Of a stretch of DNA of 15,191 nt, positions 1-7,642 are shown one piece after another (the first letter of the stretch is position 1; each line of letters opens with the position of its first letter). The notes below the pieces were generated by a model. That model had not been told where the DNA came from. It did no database searches and saw only the letters and a program-made list of their open reading frames with translations. The stretch is from an uncultured Bacilli bacterium (GTDB lineage Bacteria > Bacillota_I > Bacilli_A > RF39 > UBA660), in contig CALVIA010000023.1 in NCBI GenBank assembly GCA_944329255.1, positions 1-15,191 on the forward strand, written 5' to 3'. The translations under genes and the position numbers were made by a program.

Positions 1-75
1 TGTACAATAACATTAAGTTTGGTAATAAGTGCATATTTTATATGTCTATTTGTTGCACTTCATTTGAAAATTTAG
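1..75 (+). CDS. C-terminal fragment of an unidentified, probably membrane, protein
   Basis: Frame 1 of the plus strand is open from the window edge to a TAG stop at 73-75, giving 25 codons. The end reads as a hydrophobic segment (VISAYFICLFVALHLKI) typical of a last transmembrane helix. Its codons (ata, tta, agt, ttt) match the rest of the window. It would converge with spoIIR, and the 61-bp gap holds only weak AT-only inverted repeats and no convincing terminator. No minus-strand reading of this stretch is open with a ribosome binding site. The gene's identity cannot be told from so short a piece, and a chance open frame is possible. Confidence 0.4.
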   Translation, partial: CTITLSLVISAYFICLFVALHLKI

Positions 76-136
76 GAGTTTGCCTTATTATATGCTTATT
101 TATATTATATCAAATAAATTTTATTTTGTAATTAAA

Positions 137-634
137 TTAAAATATTTTATTAAATAATTCTTGTAAAAAAAATGAATATTCAACCTCTTCGTTTTCTTCT
201 GCTTCAATTAAACACAATGGAGGAAATAATATACACCACCAATTTTCACCTTTTCCTTCCCCCAAAGTAATTAAAAGAGATTCATAGTTTCCTTCTTTAT
301 ATTTTTTTCCATTATATGTTTTTTCTGGAAAATAATTTAATCCATAATTTATTTCATATCCATAATTTTCATTTTCTAAATTATCAATTACTATATTTTC
401 AATATTATCTATATTTGATTTTATTAAATTTTTTGCTAATGTTTTTGAATTTACGTCTTTTAGCAAGTTATATAATTTTAATTCCAAATTATTTACAATA
501 TTTGTTTTAATTTTTTGGTCATGTTCACTATTACTATTCGCAATTATTCTAATTCTTAATAAATCATCATTTGTAAAATTATTAGTATTTAAAATAATTA
601 ATATTGTTAAAAAAATTATAATTATTTTTTTCAT
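137..634 (-). CDS. spoIIR: Stage II sporulation protein R (SpoIIR)
   Basis: SpoIIR is the secreted forespore signal that activates the membrane protease SpoIIGA in the mother cell, which then cleaves pro-sigma-E. The 165-residue product has a short N-terminal signal/anchor (MKK followed by about 13 hydrophobic residues), the family block LRIRIIANSNSEHDQ, and the family signature GEGKGENWWCILFPPLC near the C-terminus. Bacillus SpoIIR is longer, about 220 residues. A GTG at 644-646 opens a longer frame (MDFFMKK), but that GTG is part of the ribosome binding site AAAGGTGG, so the ATG at 634 is the better start. It lies 35 nt after prmC and is probably last in the argS-rpoE-prfA-prmC operon. The prfA-prmC-spoIIR neighbourhood is known from Bacillus. 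SpoIIGA and sigma-E are not in the window. Confidence 0.9.
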   Translation of the reverse strand: MKKIIIIFLTILIILNTNNFTNDDLLRIRIIANSNSEHDQKIKTNIVNNLELKLYNLLKDVNSKTLAKNLIKSNIDNIENIVIDNLENENYGYEINYGLNYFPEKTYNGKKYKEGNYESLLITLGEGKGENWWCILFPPLCLIEAEENEEVEYSFFLQELFNKIF

Positions 635-669
635 AAAAAAATCCACCTTTCATTTATTTATGGGTGAAT

Positions 670-1467
670 TTAATTTTTTTTATTCATAATAAATATCATT
701 CTATCTTTTCCTTGAATGTCTTTTTTACAAATAATTTTTATATTTTTCAAATATTTATTTGCTATTTTAATTATAGCATTCTTTTGTTTATATCCAATTT
801 CAAATGCTATAATAAATTCTTCATTTATAAATTTATAACAATTTTTTAATATTTCCTCATAAAAATATAATCCATTATTTTTGGCATATAATGCAATATG
901 AGGTTCATTATTTTTTACAATATCCATAATTTTTTCTTCATATGATATATATGGTGGATTACTTATAATTAAGTCATATTTATCTTTAACATTTGAAAAT
1001 ATATTACTTTTTTTTATTTCAATATTTAAACCTTTTGAATTTTTTTTGGCAACTTTTAATGCTTTTTTTGAAATATCAACTATTGTTACTTTTGATAATG
1101 GTAATTCTTTTTTTAAAGTTATTCCTATACAACCAGAACCTGTACCTATATCTAATATTGAAATATCTTTTTTATTTAATAATTTTAAAGTATTTTCTAT
1201 TAATTCTTCAGTTTCAAATCTAGGAATTAAAACATTTTTATTTACTTTAAAAGTATAACCATAAAAATTTACATTTCCAATAATATATTGTAATGGTGTT
1301 TTTCTAGATTTAATTAGTGCTTTTTTTATTTTAAATATTTTAAATAATGGTATTTTTTTTTTATTATTAATATAATTATCTTCTAATTTTAAATAATATT
1401 TTAAAAGATAATTAAAATTATATAAATCATCATTTTTTATTGTTTTTAATAAATCATTATAATACAT
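670..1467 (-). CDS. prmC: Peptide chain release factor N5-glutamine methyltransferase (PrmC/HemK)
   Basis: PrmC methylates the glutamine of the GGQ motif in release factors RF1 and RF2 using S-adenosylmethionine, which raises termination efficiency. The 265-residue product has the N-terminal helical domain ending in PLQYIIG (about 58-64), the PRFETEEL block (82-89), the SAM-binding loop DIGTGSG (106-112) and the catalytic NPPY (170-173) that holds the substrate glutamine. Length is slightly below the usual 275-285. The ATG at 1465-1467 lies inside the last codons of prfA (11-bp overlap) and has no strong ribosome binding site of its own, so translation is probably coupled to that of prfA, its own substrate gene. 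Confidence 0.95.
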   Translation of the reverse strand: MYYNDLLKTIKNDDLYNFNYLLKYYLKLEDNYINNKKKIPLFKIFKIKKALIKSRKTPLQYIIGNVNFYGYTFKVNKNVLIPRFETEELIENTLKLLNKKDISILDIGTGSGCIGITLKKELPLSKVTIVDISKKALKVAKKNSKGLNIEIKKSNIFSNVKDKYDLIISNPPYISYEEKIMDIVKNNEPHIALYAKNNGLYFYEEILKNCYKFINEEFIIAFEIGYKQKNAIIKIANKYLKNIKIICKKDIQGKDRMIFIMNKKN

Positions 1468-2518
1468 TTTTTTCTAATTTTCTTTTTTGATCTTCCATTA
1501 TTAATGCATCAATAACTTCATCTAATTTTCCCATCATCACCCTATCTAATTGCATTAATGTAAAATTTATACGATGATCTGTTAATCTGTTTTGCGGAAA
1601 ATTATATGTTCTTATTTTTTCAGATCTATCACCTGTACCTATTTTACTTCTTCTTTCTGCTCCTTCTTTTTCTTCCTTTTCTCTTAACTTTAAATCATAT
1701 AATCTTGTTTTTAAAATTTTGATTGCCTTTTCTTTATTTTTTATTTGGCTTCTTTCTGTTTGTGAATATACAATTATACCTGTTGGAATATGCGTAAGTC
1801 TAACAGCGGAATCTGTTGTATTAACACCTTGTCCTCCACATCCACTGCTTCTTGTAATATCTATTCTTACTTCATTCATATCTAATTGAAAATCAAGTTC
1901 TTCTGCTTCTGGCATAACTACAACTGTTGCAGTTGAAGTATGAACTCTTCCTTGTGTTTCAGTTACCGGAACTCTTTGAACTCTATGAGCACCACTTTCA
2001 TATTTAAGTTTTGAATATGCTCCTTCACCTTTTATCATAAATTCGATTTGAGAAAAACCTCCACTAGAACCTCTTTCTTCATTAATTAATTCATGAGTCC
2101 ATCCTTTAGATTCTGCATATTTTATATACATATCATATAAATCACCAGCAAATATATTTGCCTCATCTCCTCCAGCAGCACCTCTTATTTCAATTACAAC
2201 ATTTTTTTCATCATTAGGATCTTTTGGAATTAATAATATTTCTAACTTTTTTTCTATTTCTTCTTTTTTTAACTCTAAATCATTTAGTTGTTCTTTTGCT
2301 ATATCTCCTAATTCTTTATCATTTAGCATTTCTTTTGCTTCTTTTATTCCTAGCAATATTTTTTTATATTTATCATATTCTAAAACAATTTCTTCTAATG
2401 ATTTCAATTCCTTTGACAATTGTGTTGTTTTTTTTATATCTTGAATTATAGAAGGATCTGATAATTTTATGTTTATTTCATTATATCTTTTTTCTATTTG
2501 GTTTAAACTTTCTATCAT
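1457..2518 (-). CDS. prfA: Peptide chain release factor 1 (RF1)
   Basis: RF1 reads UAA and UAG in the ribosomal A site and triggers peptide release. The 353-residue product has the expected order: N-terminal helical domain, the stop-codon recognition loop with the RF1-type tripeptide PVT (184-186, RF1 usually PxT), and the catalytic GGQ (228-230) within SSGCGGQGVNTT. The PxT tripeptide separates it from RF2, which carries SPF. Length is normal for RF1 (about 355). The ATG at 2518 follows AAAGGA at good spacing, 15 bp after the rpoE stop. The adjacent prmC encodes the methyltransferase for its GGQ glutamine. Every complete gene seen here ends in a codon that RF1 can read. Confidence 0.97.
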   Translation of the reverse strand: MIESLNQIEKRYNEINIKLSDPSIIQDIKKTTQLSKELKSLEEIVLEYDKYKKILLGIKEAKEMLNDKELGDIAKEQLNDLELKKEEIEKKLEILLIPKDPNDEKNVVIEIRGAAGGDEANIFAGDLYDMYIKYAESKGWTHELINEERGSSGGFSQIEFMIKGEGAYSKLKYESGAHRVQRVPVTETQGRVHTSTATVVVMPEAEELDFQLDMNEVRIDITRSSGCGGQGVNTTDSAVRLTHIPTGIIVYSQTERSQIKNKEKAIKILKTRLYDLKLREKEEKEGAERRSKIGTGDRSEKIRTYNFPQNRLTDHRINFTLMQLDRVMMGKLDEVIDALIMEDQKRKLEKNVL

Positions 2519-2533
2519 TTTATCAAATCCTTT

Positions 2534-2986
2534 CTATAAATCTTCTTCGTCTTCAAGTTCCTCATCTGATAATATTGATAAATCTTCCATATCATCTTCT
2601 AATTCATCATCAATATCTTCTAATACTTCTGTATCTTCCAATATTGCTTCATCCTCTATTTCTTTAACTTCATCTTCATCGTCCATATCTTCATATTCTT
2701 CTAAATCGTCATCTGATTCATCATCAACTATCATTTTAACTGAATGATTTTCAGATATATCCCACTTTCCATCTATTAAAATAAATCTTTTATCTAAATT
2801 TAATGATGTATAAAAATCTCCAATCATATTTTCATAATCATTTTCACTTAAATTTAAAATAGAGCATAATTCTTTTAATAAATCTACAGTTGAAAAAGTC
2901 TTTTTCTCAAATTTAATAACATTATATGCTATATCCAAATGAGATAATTTTTCTAAATCATTATTATCCATATTTCTTATATTCAT
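2534..2986 (-). CDS. rpoE: DNA-directed RNA polymerase delta subunit (RpoE)
   Basis: The delta subunit of Gram-positive RNA polymerase speeds core recycling and sharpens promoter selectivity by competing with nucleic acid. The 150-residue product has the two-part build of the family. An N-terminal HARE-HTH-type winged-helix domain (about 1-78) contains the segments DIAYNVIKFEKKTFSTVDLL and KWDISENH. A disordered tail from about residue 87 to the end is almost wholly Asp/Glu. The ATG follows a full AGGAGG, and the argS TAG stop is embedded in that site (TAGGAGG), so the two are likely coupled. It ends in TAG. The protein is restricted to Bacillota, which supports the taxonomic call. Antisense open frames rich in Ser come from its acidic tail and are not genes. 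Confidence 0.93.
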   Translation of the reverse strand: MNIRNMDNNDLEKLSHLDIAYNVIKFEKKTFSTVDLLKELCSILNLSENDYENMIGDFYTSLNLDKRFILIDGKWDISENHSVKMIVDDESDDDLEEYEDMDDEDEVKEIEDEAILEDTEVLEDIDDELEDDMEDLSILSDEELEDEEDL

Positions 2987-2995
2987 ATTTTCCTC

Positions 2996-4612
2996 CTACA
3001 TTCTTTCTAATGCTTCTACACCAATTAGATTTAAAGCATTTTTTATTGTTATTTTTATAGTTTTTATTAAATTTATTCTTTCAGAAGTATAAACTACATC
3101 ATCAGAAAGTATTTTTTCATGTGAATAGTAAACATGAAATAAAGTTGCTAAATCATAAACATAATTTGCAATTATATGAGGATTCATTTTTTTTGCAGCA
3201 AATTCAACAACATCTTTAAATTCATATACTTTATTTAATAATTCAAATGCATAATTTGAATTTATTGTATTATATGTTTTTATATCTTTAATTTCTTTAA
3301 CATTACTTAAAATAGAACAAATTCTTGCATGTGCATATTGTATATAATATACTGGGTTTTCGTTACTTTGTTTAGTTGCTAATGTAATATCAAAATTTAG
3401 TTGTGTATCTAGACTTTTTGAGGCAAAAAAATACCTTGATGAATTTACTCCTACCTCTTCTAATAATTCACTTATAGTAACTGTTTTTCCAGTTCTTTTA
3501 CTCATTTTTATTTCTTCGCCATCTTTACTTAATTTTACCATTTGCAAAAGTTTTACATCTAATTTATCTTTATCATATCCTAAAGCTTCAATTGAAGCCT
3601 TTAATCTATTTATATATCCATGATGGTCTGCTCCAAATACATCTATTAATTTATCATATCCTCTATCAAGTTTATCTAAATGATATGCTATATCTGGTAC
3701 AAGATATGTATATGTTTTATCATTTTTTATTAATACTCTATCCTTATCATCACCATATTTTGTGGTTTTCATCCATATAGCACCATCTTGTTCATACAAA
3801 TTATCTTCATTTTTTAATATTTCAATACATTTTTCTACTTTACCTGATTTTCTAATTTCTTTTTCACTTGTCCATACATCAAATTCTACATTAAAATCCT
3901 TTAAGTCTTTTTTTATTCTATTTAATAAAACATCAATACCTAATTCAGTAAAAAAATCTATTCCTTCATTTAATTTTTTATCTTTATATTTTTCATAAAT
4001 ATTTCTTGCTATATCAATTATTTCTTCTCCATAATAACCATCTTCTGGCATTTGAGTATCTATATTGCAAATATTTTCGTATCTTGTTTTAATTGATAAG
4101 CCCAAATTATTAATTTGATTTCCTCCATCATTTATATAATATTCCCTTGTAACATCATAACCTGCAAATTTTAATATTCTTGATAAATTATCTCCATATG
4201 CAGCACCCCTAGCAGTCCCTACGTGAAGTATTCCAGTAGGATTAGCACTAACATATTCTATATTTATTTTTTCATTTTTACCGATATTACTTTTACCATA
4301 ATTTTCATTTTTTTCTATTACCTTATTAATACAATCTAATAAATATTGTTTTTTTATAAAAAAATTAATAAACCCGGGTCTTGCTACTTCTATTCTCTCT
4401 ATTATATTTTTATTTTCTATATTTGATACAATTAAATTTGCAATGTCTTCTGGATTTTTTTTTAAAATTTTTGATAATTCCATTGCTAAATTAGTTGAAT
4501 AATCTCCATTTTCTTTTTTTGACGGTCTTTCAATGATATATGTTTTACATTCTAAATTTAATTTATTTAATATTTTTTTTAATATTATATGTAATTCATC
4601 TTTAATATCCAT
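2996..4612 (-). CDS. argS: Arginyl-tRNA synthetase
   Basis: This class Ia synthetase charges tRNA-Arg with arginine in the cytoplasm. The 538-residue product has the N-terminal additional domain (about 1-100), then the class I signature region NPTGILHVGTARGAAYGDNL, in which HVGT (130-133) stands where HIGH is usual. The conserved block REYYINDGGNQINNL (156-170) follows, then KMSKR (369-373) and an anticodon-binding helical domain ending in NALNLIGVEALERM. The terminal Met is typical of bacterial ArgRS. Length is slightly short of the usual 550-560. The ATG at 4612 is preceded by AAAGGAG, which contains the stop codon of the DUF1934 gene (GAG TAA). The DUF1934-argS-rpoE order is like Bacillus ywiB-argS. 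Confidence 0.97.
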   Translation of the reverse strand: MDIKDELHIILKKILNKLNLECKTYIIERPSKKENGDYSTNLAMELSKILKKNPEDIANLIVSNIENKNIIERIEVARPGFINFFIKKQYLLDCINKVIEKNENYGKSNIGKNEKINIEYVSANPTGILHVGTARGAAYGDNLSRILKFAGYDVTREYYINDGGNQINNLGLSIKTRYENICNIDTQMPEDGYYGEEIIDIARNIYEKYKDKKLNEGIDFFTELGIDVLLNRIKKDLKDFNVEFDVWTSEKEIRKSGKVEKCIEILKNEDNLYEQDGAIWMKTTKYGDDKDRVLIKNDKTYTYLVPDIAYHLDKLDRGYDKLIDVFGADHHGYINRLKASIEALGYDKDKLDVKLLQMVKLSKDGEEIKMSKRTGKTVTISELLEEVGVNSSRYFFASKSLDTQLNFDITLATKQSNENPVYYIQYAHARICSILSNVKEIKDIKTYNTINSNYAFELLNKVYEFKDVVEFAAKKMNPHIIANYVYDLATLFHVYYSHEKILSDDVVYTSERINLIKTIKITIKNALNLIGVEALERM

Positions 4613-4616
4613 TTTT

Positions 4617-4994
4617 TTACTCCTTTATCATTATTTTATATTCAAATACTCCTATTGATTTATTATCATTAAATAATTCATAATTTATATAAATAATATT
4701 GTTATCTATTTCTAAATCCTTTGTATAAATATCAATATCTAAATTTAATCCAATTAATTTAACTTCATATTTGCATCTTATTTTTTCATTTAATTTAAAT
4801 TCAAGATTTAATTCATATTCCTGATTATATCTTCTCATTTTAATTTTATTTGGAAATATTTCCATAATAACTTTTAAATCTTTTTCAGTATAAAATATTT
4901 TGTTTTCTTTTTCATCATAATCTGCTATAGTGTCAATAATTGTTGTTTCATTATCAGAATTTGACAAAATCGAATGTATATTTATTTTTTTCAT
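4617..4994 (-). CDS. DUF1934 family protein (YwiB-like beta-barrel)
   Basis: This small protein of 125 residues matches the DUF1934/YwiB family in size, beta-rich pattern and position directly before argS. Structures in this family show a calycin-like beta-barrel. No biochemical function is established, and none is proposed here. Alternating short strands are visible (NETTIIDTIADYDEKENKIFYTE, then KVIMEIFPNKIKMRRYNQEYELNLEF). There is no signal peptide or membrane segment. The ATG at 4994 follows AGGTGA. As first gene of the leftward operon it carries the promoter at about 5020, giving a leader of only about 20 nt. The stop TAA overlaps the argS ribosome binding site. The family call rests on context and general pattern rather than on a strong motif. 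Confidence 0.75.
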   Translation of the reverse strand: MKKINIHSILSNSDNETTIIDTIADYDEKENKIFYTEKDLKVIMEIFPNKIKMRRYNQEYELNLEFKLNEKIRCKYEVKLIGLNLDIDIYTKDLEIDNNIIYINYELFNDNKSIGVFEYKIMIKE

Positions 4995-5019
4995 AACATC
5001 ACCTAAATAACTACGCTAC

Positions 5020-5028
5020 ATTATAGCA
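5020..5028 (-). promoter_or_regulatory. Extended -10 promoter of the DUF1934-argS-rpoE-prfA-prmC-spoIIR operon
   Basis: On the minus strand this reads TGCTATAAT, a perfect -10 hexamer with the TGn extension. Seventeen bases upstream the -35 position (about 5043-5048) is TGTAAA, a poor match, as expected for an extended -10 promoter. The start codon lies about 26 bp downstream and the ribosome binding site about 12 bp downstream. Confidence 0.65.
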
Positions 5029-5151
5029 CAGTTTTTGTTTTTTTTACATATTTTTTAAAATAATTTTTTCACACTGAAAGTATACCATATTTTTTTATTA
5101 TTGTAATAATTTTTCTATTTTTTTTCATAATAAAAAATAATGAGGTGAATT

Positions 5152-7065
5152 ATGAAAATATTTAAATTTTTTATAAAATTTTCTTTTTACTCTTTATTTT
5201 TTTCTACACTGTTTTTTATTTTTTTATATATTTATGCAATTAGTCTACCAAAAATTGATCTAAACAATGTAAATAATGTTACAATTTACGACGATAATTT
5301 GGATATAGTTTTTAGTGGAAATGGAAATAAGGAATGGATTAGTTTAGATAATATATCACCGTATTTAATTGATGCCACTTTAAGTACAGAAGATAAAAGA
5401 TTTTATAATCATCCGGGTTTTGATATTATCAGAATTATTAAATCAATGTATGTAAATTTAACTAATAAAAATCTTTCACAAGGTGCATCTACTATTACTC
5501 AGCAATTAGCTAGAAACTTATTCTCAAATTTTGATAAAACATGGGAAAGAAAAATAAAGGAAGCGTGGTATGCATTTAGATTAGAAATTAATTATCAAAA
5601 AGATGAAATATTAGAAGCATATTTAAATACAATAAATTATGGTAATGGTGTTTTAGGAATTGAAAATGCATCATATTACTATTTTAATAAAAGTGCAAAA
5701 GAATTAAATTTAGCAGAAGCATCTATGTTAGCAGGAATACCAAAGGCACCTAATGCATATTCACCACTGAATAATTTATCAACAGCTAAGGCTAGACAAA
5801 ACATAATTTTAAATAATATGGTTAAAAATAATAAAATAACTAGTGAAGAAGCAGACAAAGCTTATAATACTGAATTAGAATATATTGGAAAAAAACAAAA
5901 ATTAAACTTGTCTACTTTAATGTATTATAAAGATGCAGTTATAAATGAGTTATATAGTATCAAAACAATTCCTGAATCTTATATAAATAGTGGTATAAAA
6001 ATATATACATCACTAAATTTAGAAGCACAAACAATTTTAGAAAATAATATGAAAAAAAATATGAACGTGGATAATTTACAAGTTTCATCCGTAATGATGG
6101 ACCCAAGTAATGGAAAAATAATTGCTTTAATTGGTGGATCAGATTACGTAAAGAGTGAATATAATAGAGCATTATATTCAAAAAGACAGGTTGGATCAAC
6201 AATGAAACCATTTTTATATTATGCTGCACTTGAAAACGGATTTACAGCTTCAACTTCTTTTTTATCACAATCTACAACTTTTACATTTAGTAATGATGAT
6301 GTTTATTCTCCACAAAATTATGGAGAAATATATCCAAATGACAATATTTCTATGGCTGCTGCAATTGCATATTCCGATAACATTTATGCAGTCAAAACTC
6401 ATTTATTTTTAGGAGAAAATACTTTAGTTGATATTTCTAAAAGAGTTGGCATAGATGAAAATTTAGAACCTATTCCATCCCTTCCTTTAGGAACAGAAGA
6501 AATTAATATTATAGATTTTATTGGTGCTTATTCTACTTTTGCTAATGGTGGATATAAAATTGAACCTCATTTTATTGAAAAAATTGAAGATAATGATGGA
6601 AATGTTTTGTACGAGTTTAGTGAAAAAAAAGAAAATGTATTAAATAAAAGTTTAGTATTTATATTAAATGAACTTTTAACTGGAACGTATGATATTAATA
6701 TGATTGATTATAATTATCCAACTTGCACTTCAATGGTAAATAAAATTTCTAATAAATATGCTTTAAAAACAGGTACAACTGATACTGATTCTTGGACCAT
6801 TGGATATAATAAAGATATTATTATTGGAGTATGGAATGGCTTTGACGATTCAAGTGATATAAATATGGATGTAATTAAAATTTCGAAAAATATATGGGTA
6901 GATACAATTGAAGAATATTTAAATGGAAAAAATACTGAATGGTATGAAATGCCTGAAAATGTTGTAGGAGTATTAGTTAATCCAATAAACGGAGAGTTAG
7001 TTGAAAAAAATAGTGATAAAAAAAAGATTCTGTACTATATTAAAGGTACAGAACCAGTTAAATAA
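5152..7065 (+). CDS. Class A penicillin-binding protein (PBP1A type: transglycosylase plus transpeptidase)
   Basis: This bifunctional enzyme polymerises lipid II into glycan strands and cross-links stem peptides outside the membrane. The 637-residue product has a cytoplasmic stub and one transmembrane helix (about 10-32). The GT51 domain follows, with catalytic Glu80 in TEDKRFYNHPGFD, QGASTITQQLARN (110-122) and NTINYGNGVLGI (159-170). The transpeptidase domain has S349-T-M-K352 (SxxK), S408-D-N410 (SxN) and K539-T-G541 (KTG). All catalytic motifs are intact, and there is only a short tail after the transpeptidase domain. The ATG follows GAGGTG at 6 bp. It is the only complete plus-strand gene, divergent from the DUF1934 operon and head-on to replication from oriC. 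Its stop overlaps the converging pilin-like gene by 8 bp. Whether it is vegetative or sporulation-specific cannot be told. No clear promoter was found in the 157-bp upstream gap. Confidence 0.95.
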   Translation: MKIFKFFIKFSFYSLFFSTLFFIFLYIYAISLPKIDLNNVNNVTIYDDNLDIVFSGNGNKEWISLDNISPYLIDATLSTEDKRFYNHPGFDIIRIIKSMYVNLTNKNLSQGASTITQQLARNLFSNFDKTWERKIKEAWYAFRLEINYQKDEILEAYLNTINYGNGVLGIENASYYYFNKSAKELNLAEASMLAGIPKAPNAYSPLNNLSTAKARQNIILNNMVKNNKITSEEADKAYNTELEYIGKKQKLNLSTLMYYKDAVINELYSIKTIPESYINSGIKIYTSLNLEAQTILENNMKKNMNVDNLQVSSVMMDPSNGKIIALIGGSDYVKSEYNRALYSKRQVGSTMKPFLYYAALENGFTASTSFLSQSTTFTFSNDDVYSPQNYGEIYPNDNISMAAAIAYSDNIYAVKTHLFLGENTLVDISKRVGIDENLEPIPSLPLGTEEINIIDFIGAYSTFANGGYKIEPHFIEKIEDNDGNVLYEFSEKKENVLNKSLVFILNELLTGTYDINMIDYNYPTCTSMVNKISNKYALKTGTTDTDSWTIGYNKDIIIGVWNGFDDSSDINMDVIKISKNIWVDTIEEYLNGKNTEWYEMPENVVGVLVNPINGELVEKNSDKKKILYYIKGTEPVK

Positions 7066-7627
7066 TATTCACTTTTCTTTTTGCTGTATCAGCATTGTCA
7101 TAAGCGTATAATATATAATATTCTCCTTTGATTGTATTATTTACCGTTCCACTTATATTGCTAGAATTTAAATCAATCAATCCTTGATTTGGAATTGCTA
7201 CTTTTGCTCCTAATTCCTTATATTCATCATTTTGATATAACGAAACTTCATCTGGACCATTTAAAAATATTACATTTTTTTCATCTTTAGTATATTTTAC
7301 TTTTATAACATTATCTATTTCAGCAATTAAAATTTTATCATCATTATTTGTACTATCTAACTCTTTATTACTTAAATATCCCTTTTCAATTAAAGTATTT
7401 ATATTTATTATAAGTACTTTTTTTTCTTTTAAATCAGTTAATTCATCATAAAATTCGTTTGCATACAATATAGTTGCATTTTCAATTGCTTCTATTTCTC
7501 TATCATTAGCAAATTTATCTGCATCTTTTACATTTTTTTCGACTTTAATTATCAAAATTGTAATTGTAAATGATATTATTGCTATTACTGCAATTAATTC
7601 AATTAATGTAAATCCTGTATTTTTCAT
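7058..7627 (-). CDS. Prepilin-like protein with C-terminal Ig-like (DUF5011/HYR-type) domain, second of a tandem pair
   Basis: The 189-residue product starts with a class III (type IV pilin) signal: a short basic leader MKNTG, the cleavage site before F, and TLIE with Glu at +5, then about 20 hydrophobic residues. Prepilin peptidase would cut after Gly5. A helical and mixed middle follows (about 30-115; INTLIEKGYLSNKEL). The C-terminus (about 118-189) has a bacterial Ig-like pattern: FLNGPDEVSLYQNDEYKELGA, then SGTVNN, then KGEYYILYAYDNA...RKVNI. Two adjacent ATGs occur at 7630 and 7627. The second is preferred because it sits at normal distance from AAAGGA and aligns with its paralogue's MKNKGFTLIEL. 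It overlaps the 3' end of the convergent PBP gene by 8 bp. No pilus motor, peptidase or platform gene is in the window, so its assembly system is unknown. Confidence 0.8.
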   Translation of the reverse strand: MKNTGFTLIELIAVIAIISFTITILIIKVEKNVKDADKFANDREIEAIENATILYANEFYDELTDLKEKKVLIININTLIEKGYLSNKELDSTNNDDKILIAEIDNVIKVKYTKDEKNVIFLNGPDEVSLYQNDEYKELGAKVAIPNQGLIDLNSSNISGTVNNTIKGEYYILYAYDNADTAKRKVNII

Positions 7628-7642
7628 CATAATCCTTTCAAT

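Noticed and set aside
76..136. Possible terminator between the left partial gene and spoIIR
   Set aside because: Only a 6-bp A/T stem (AAATAA/TTATTT, loop ATT) without a following T run in either direction.
2469..2747. Plus-strand open frame encoding a Ser-rich protein
   Set aside because: It is the antisense of the Asp/Glu-rich tail of rpoE (GAT/GAA read backward give Ser/Phe codons). It has no ribosome binding site and no recognisable domain.
4373..4378. CCCGGG, rare in this AT-rich DNA, as a possible Noc binding site core
   Set aside because: The flanks do not match ATTTCCCGGGAAAT beyond the central six bases, and it lies in the argS codons for Arg-Pro-Gly.
5081..5100. Possible sporulation-sigma promoter before the PBP gene
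   Set aside because: Fragments such as CATATTTT resemble mother-cell -10 elements, but no matching -35 at the correct distance was found. There is not enough to call it.
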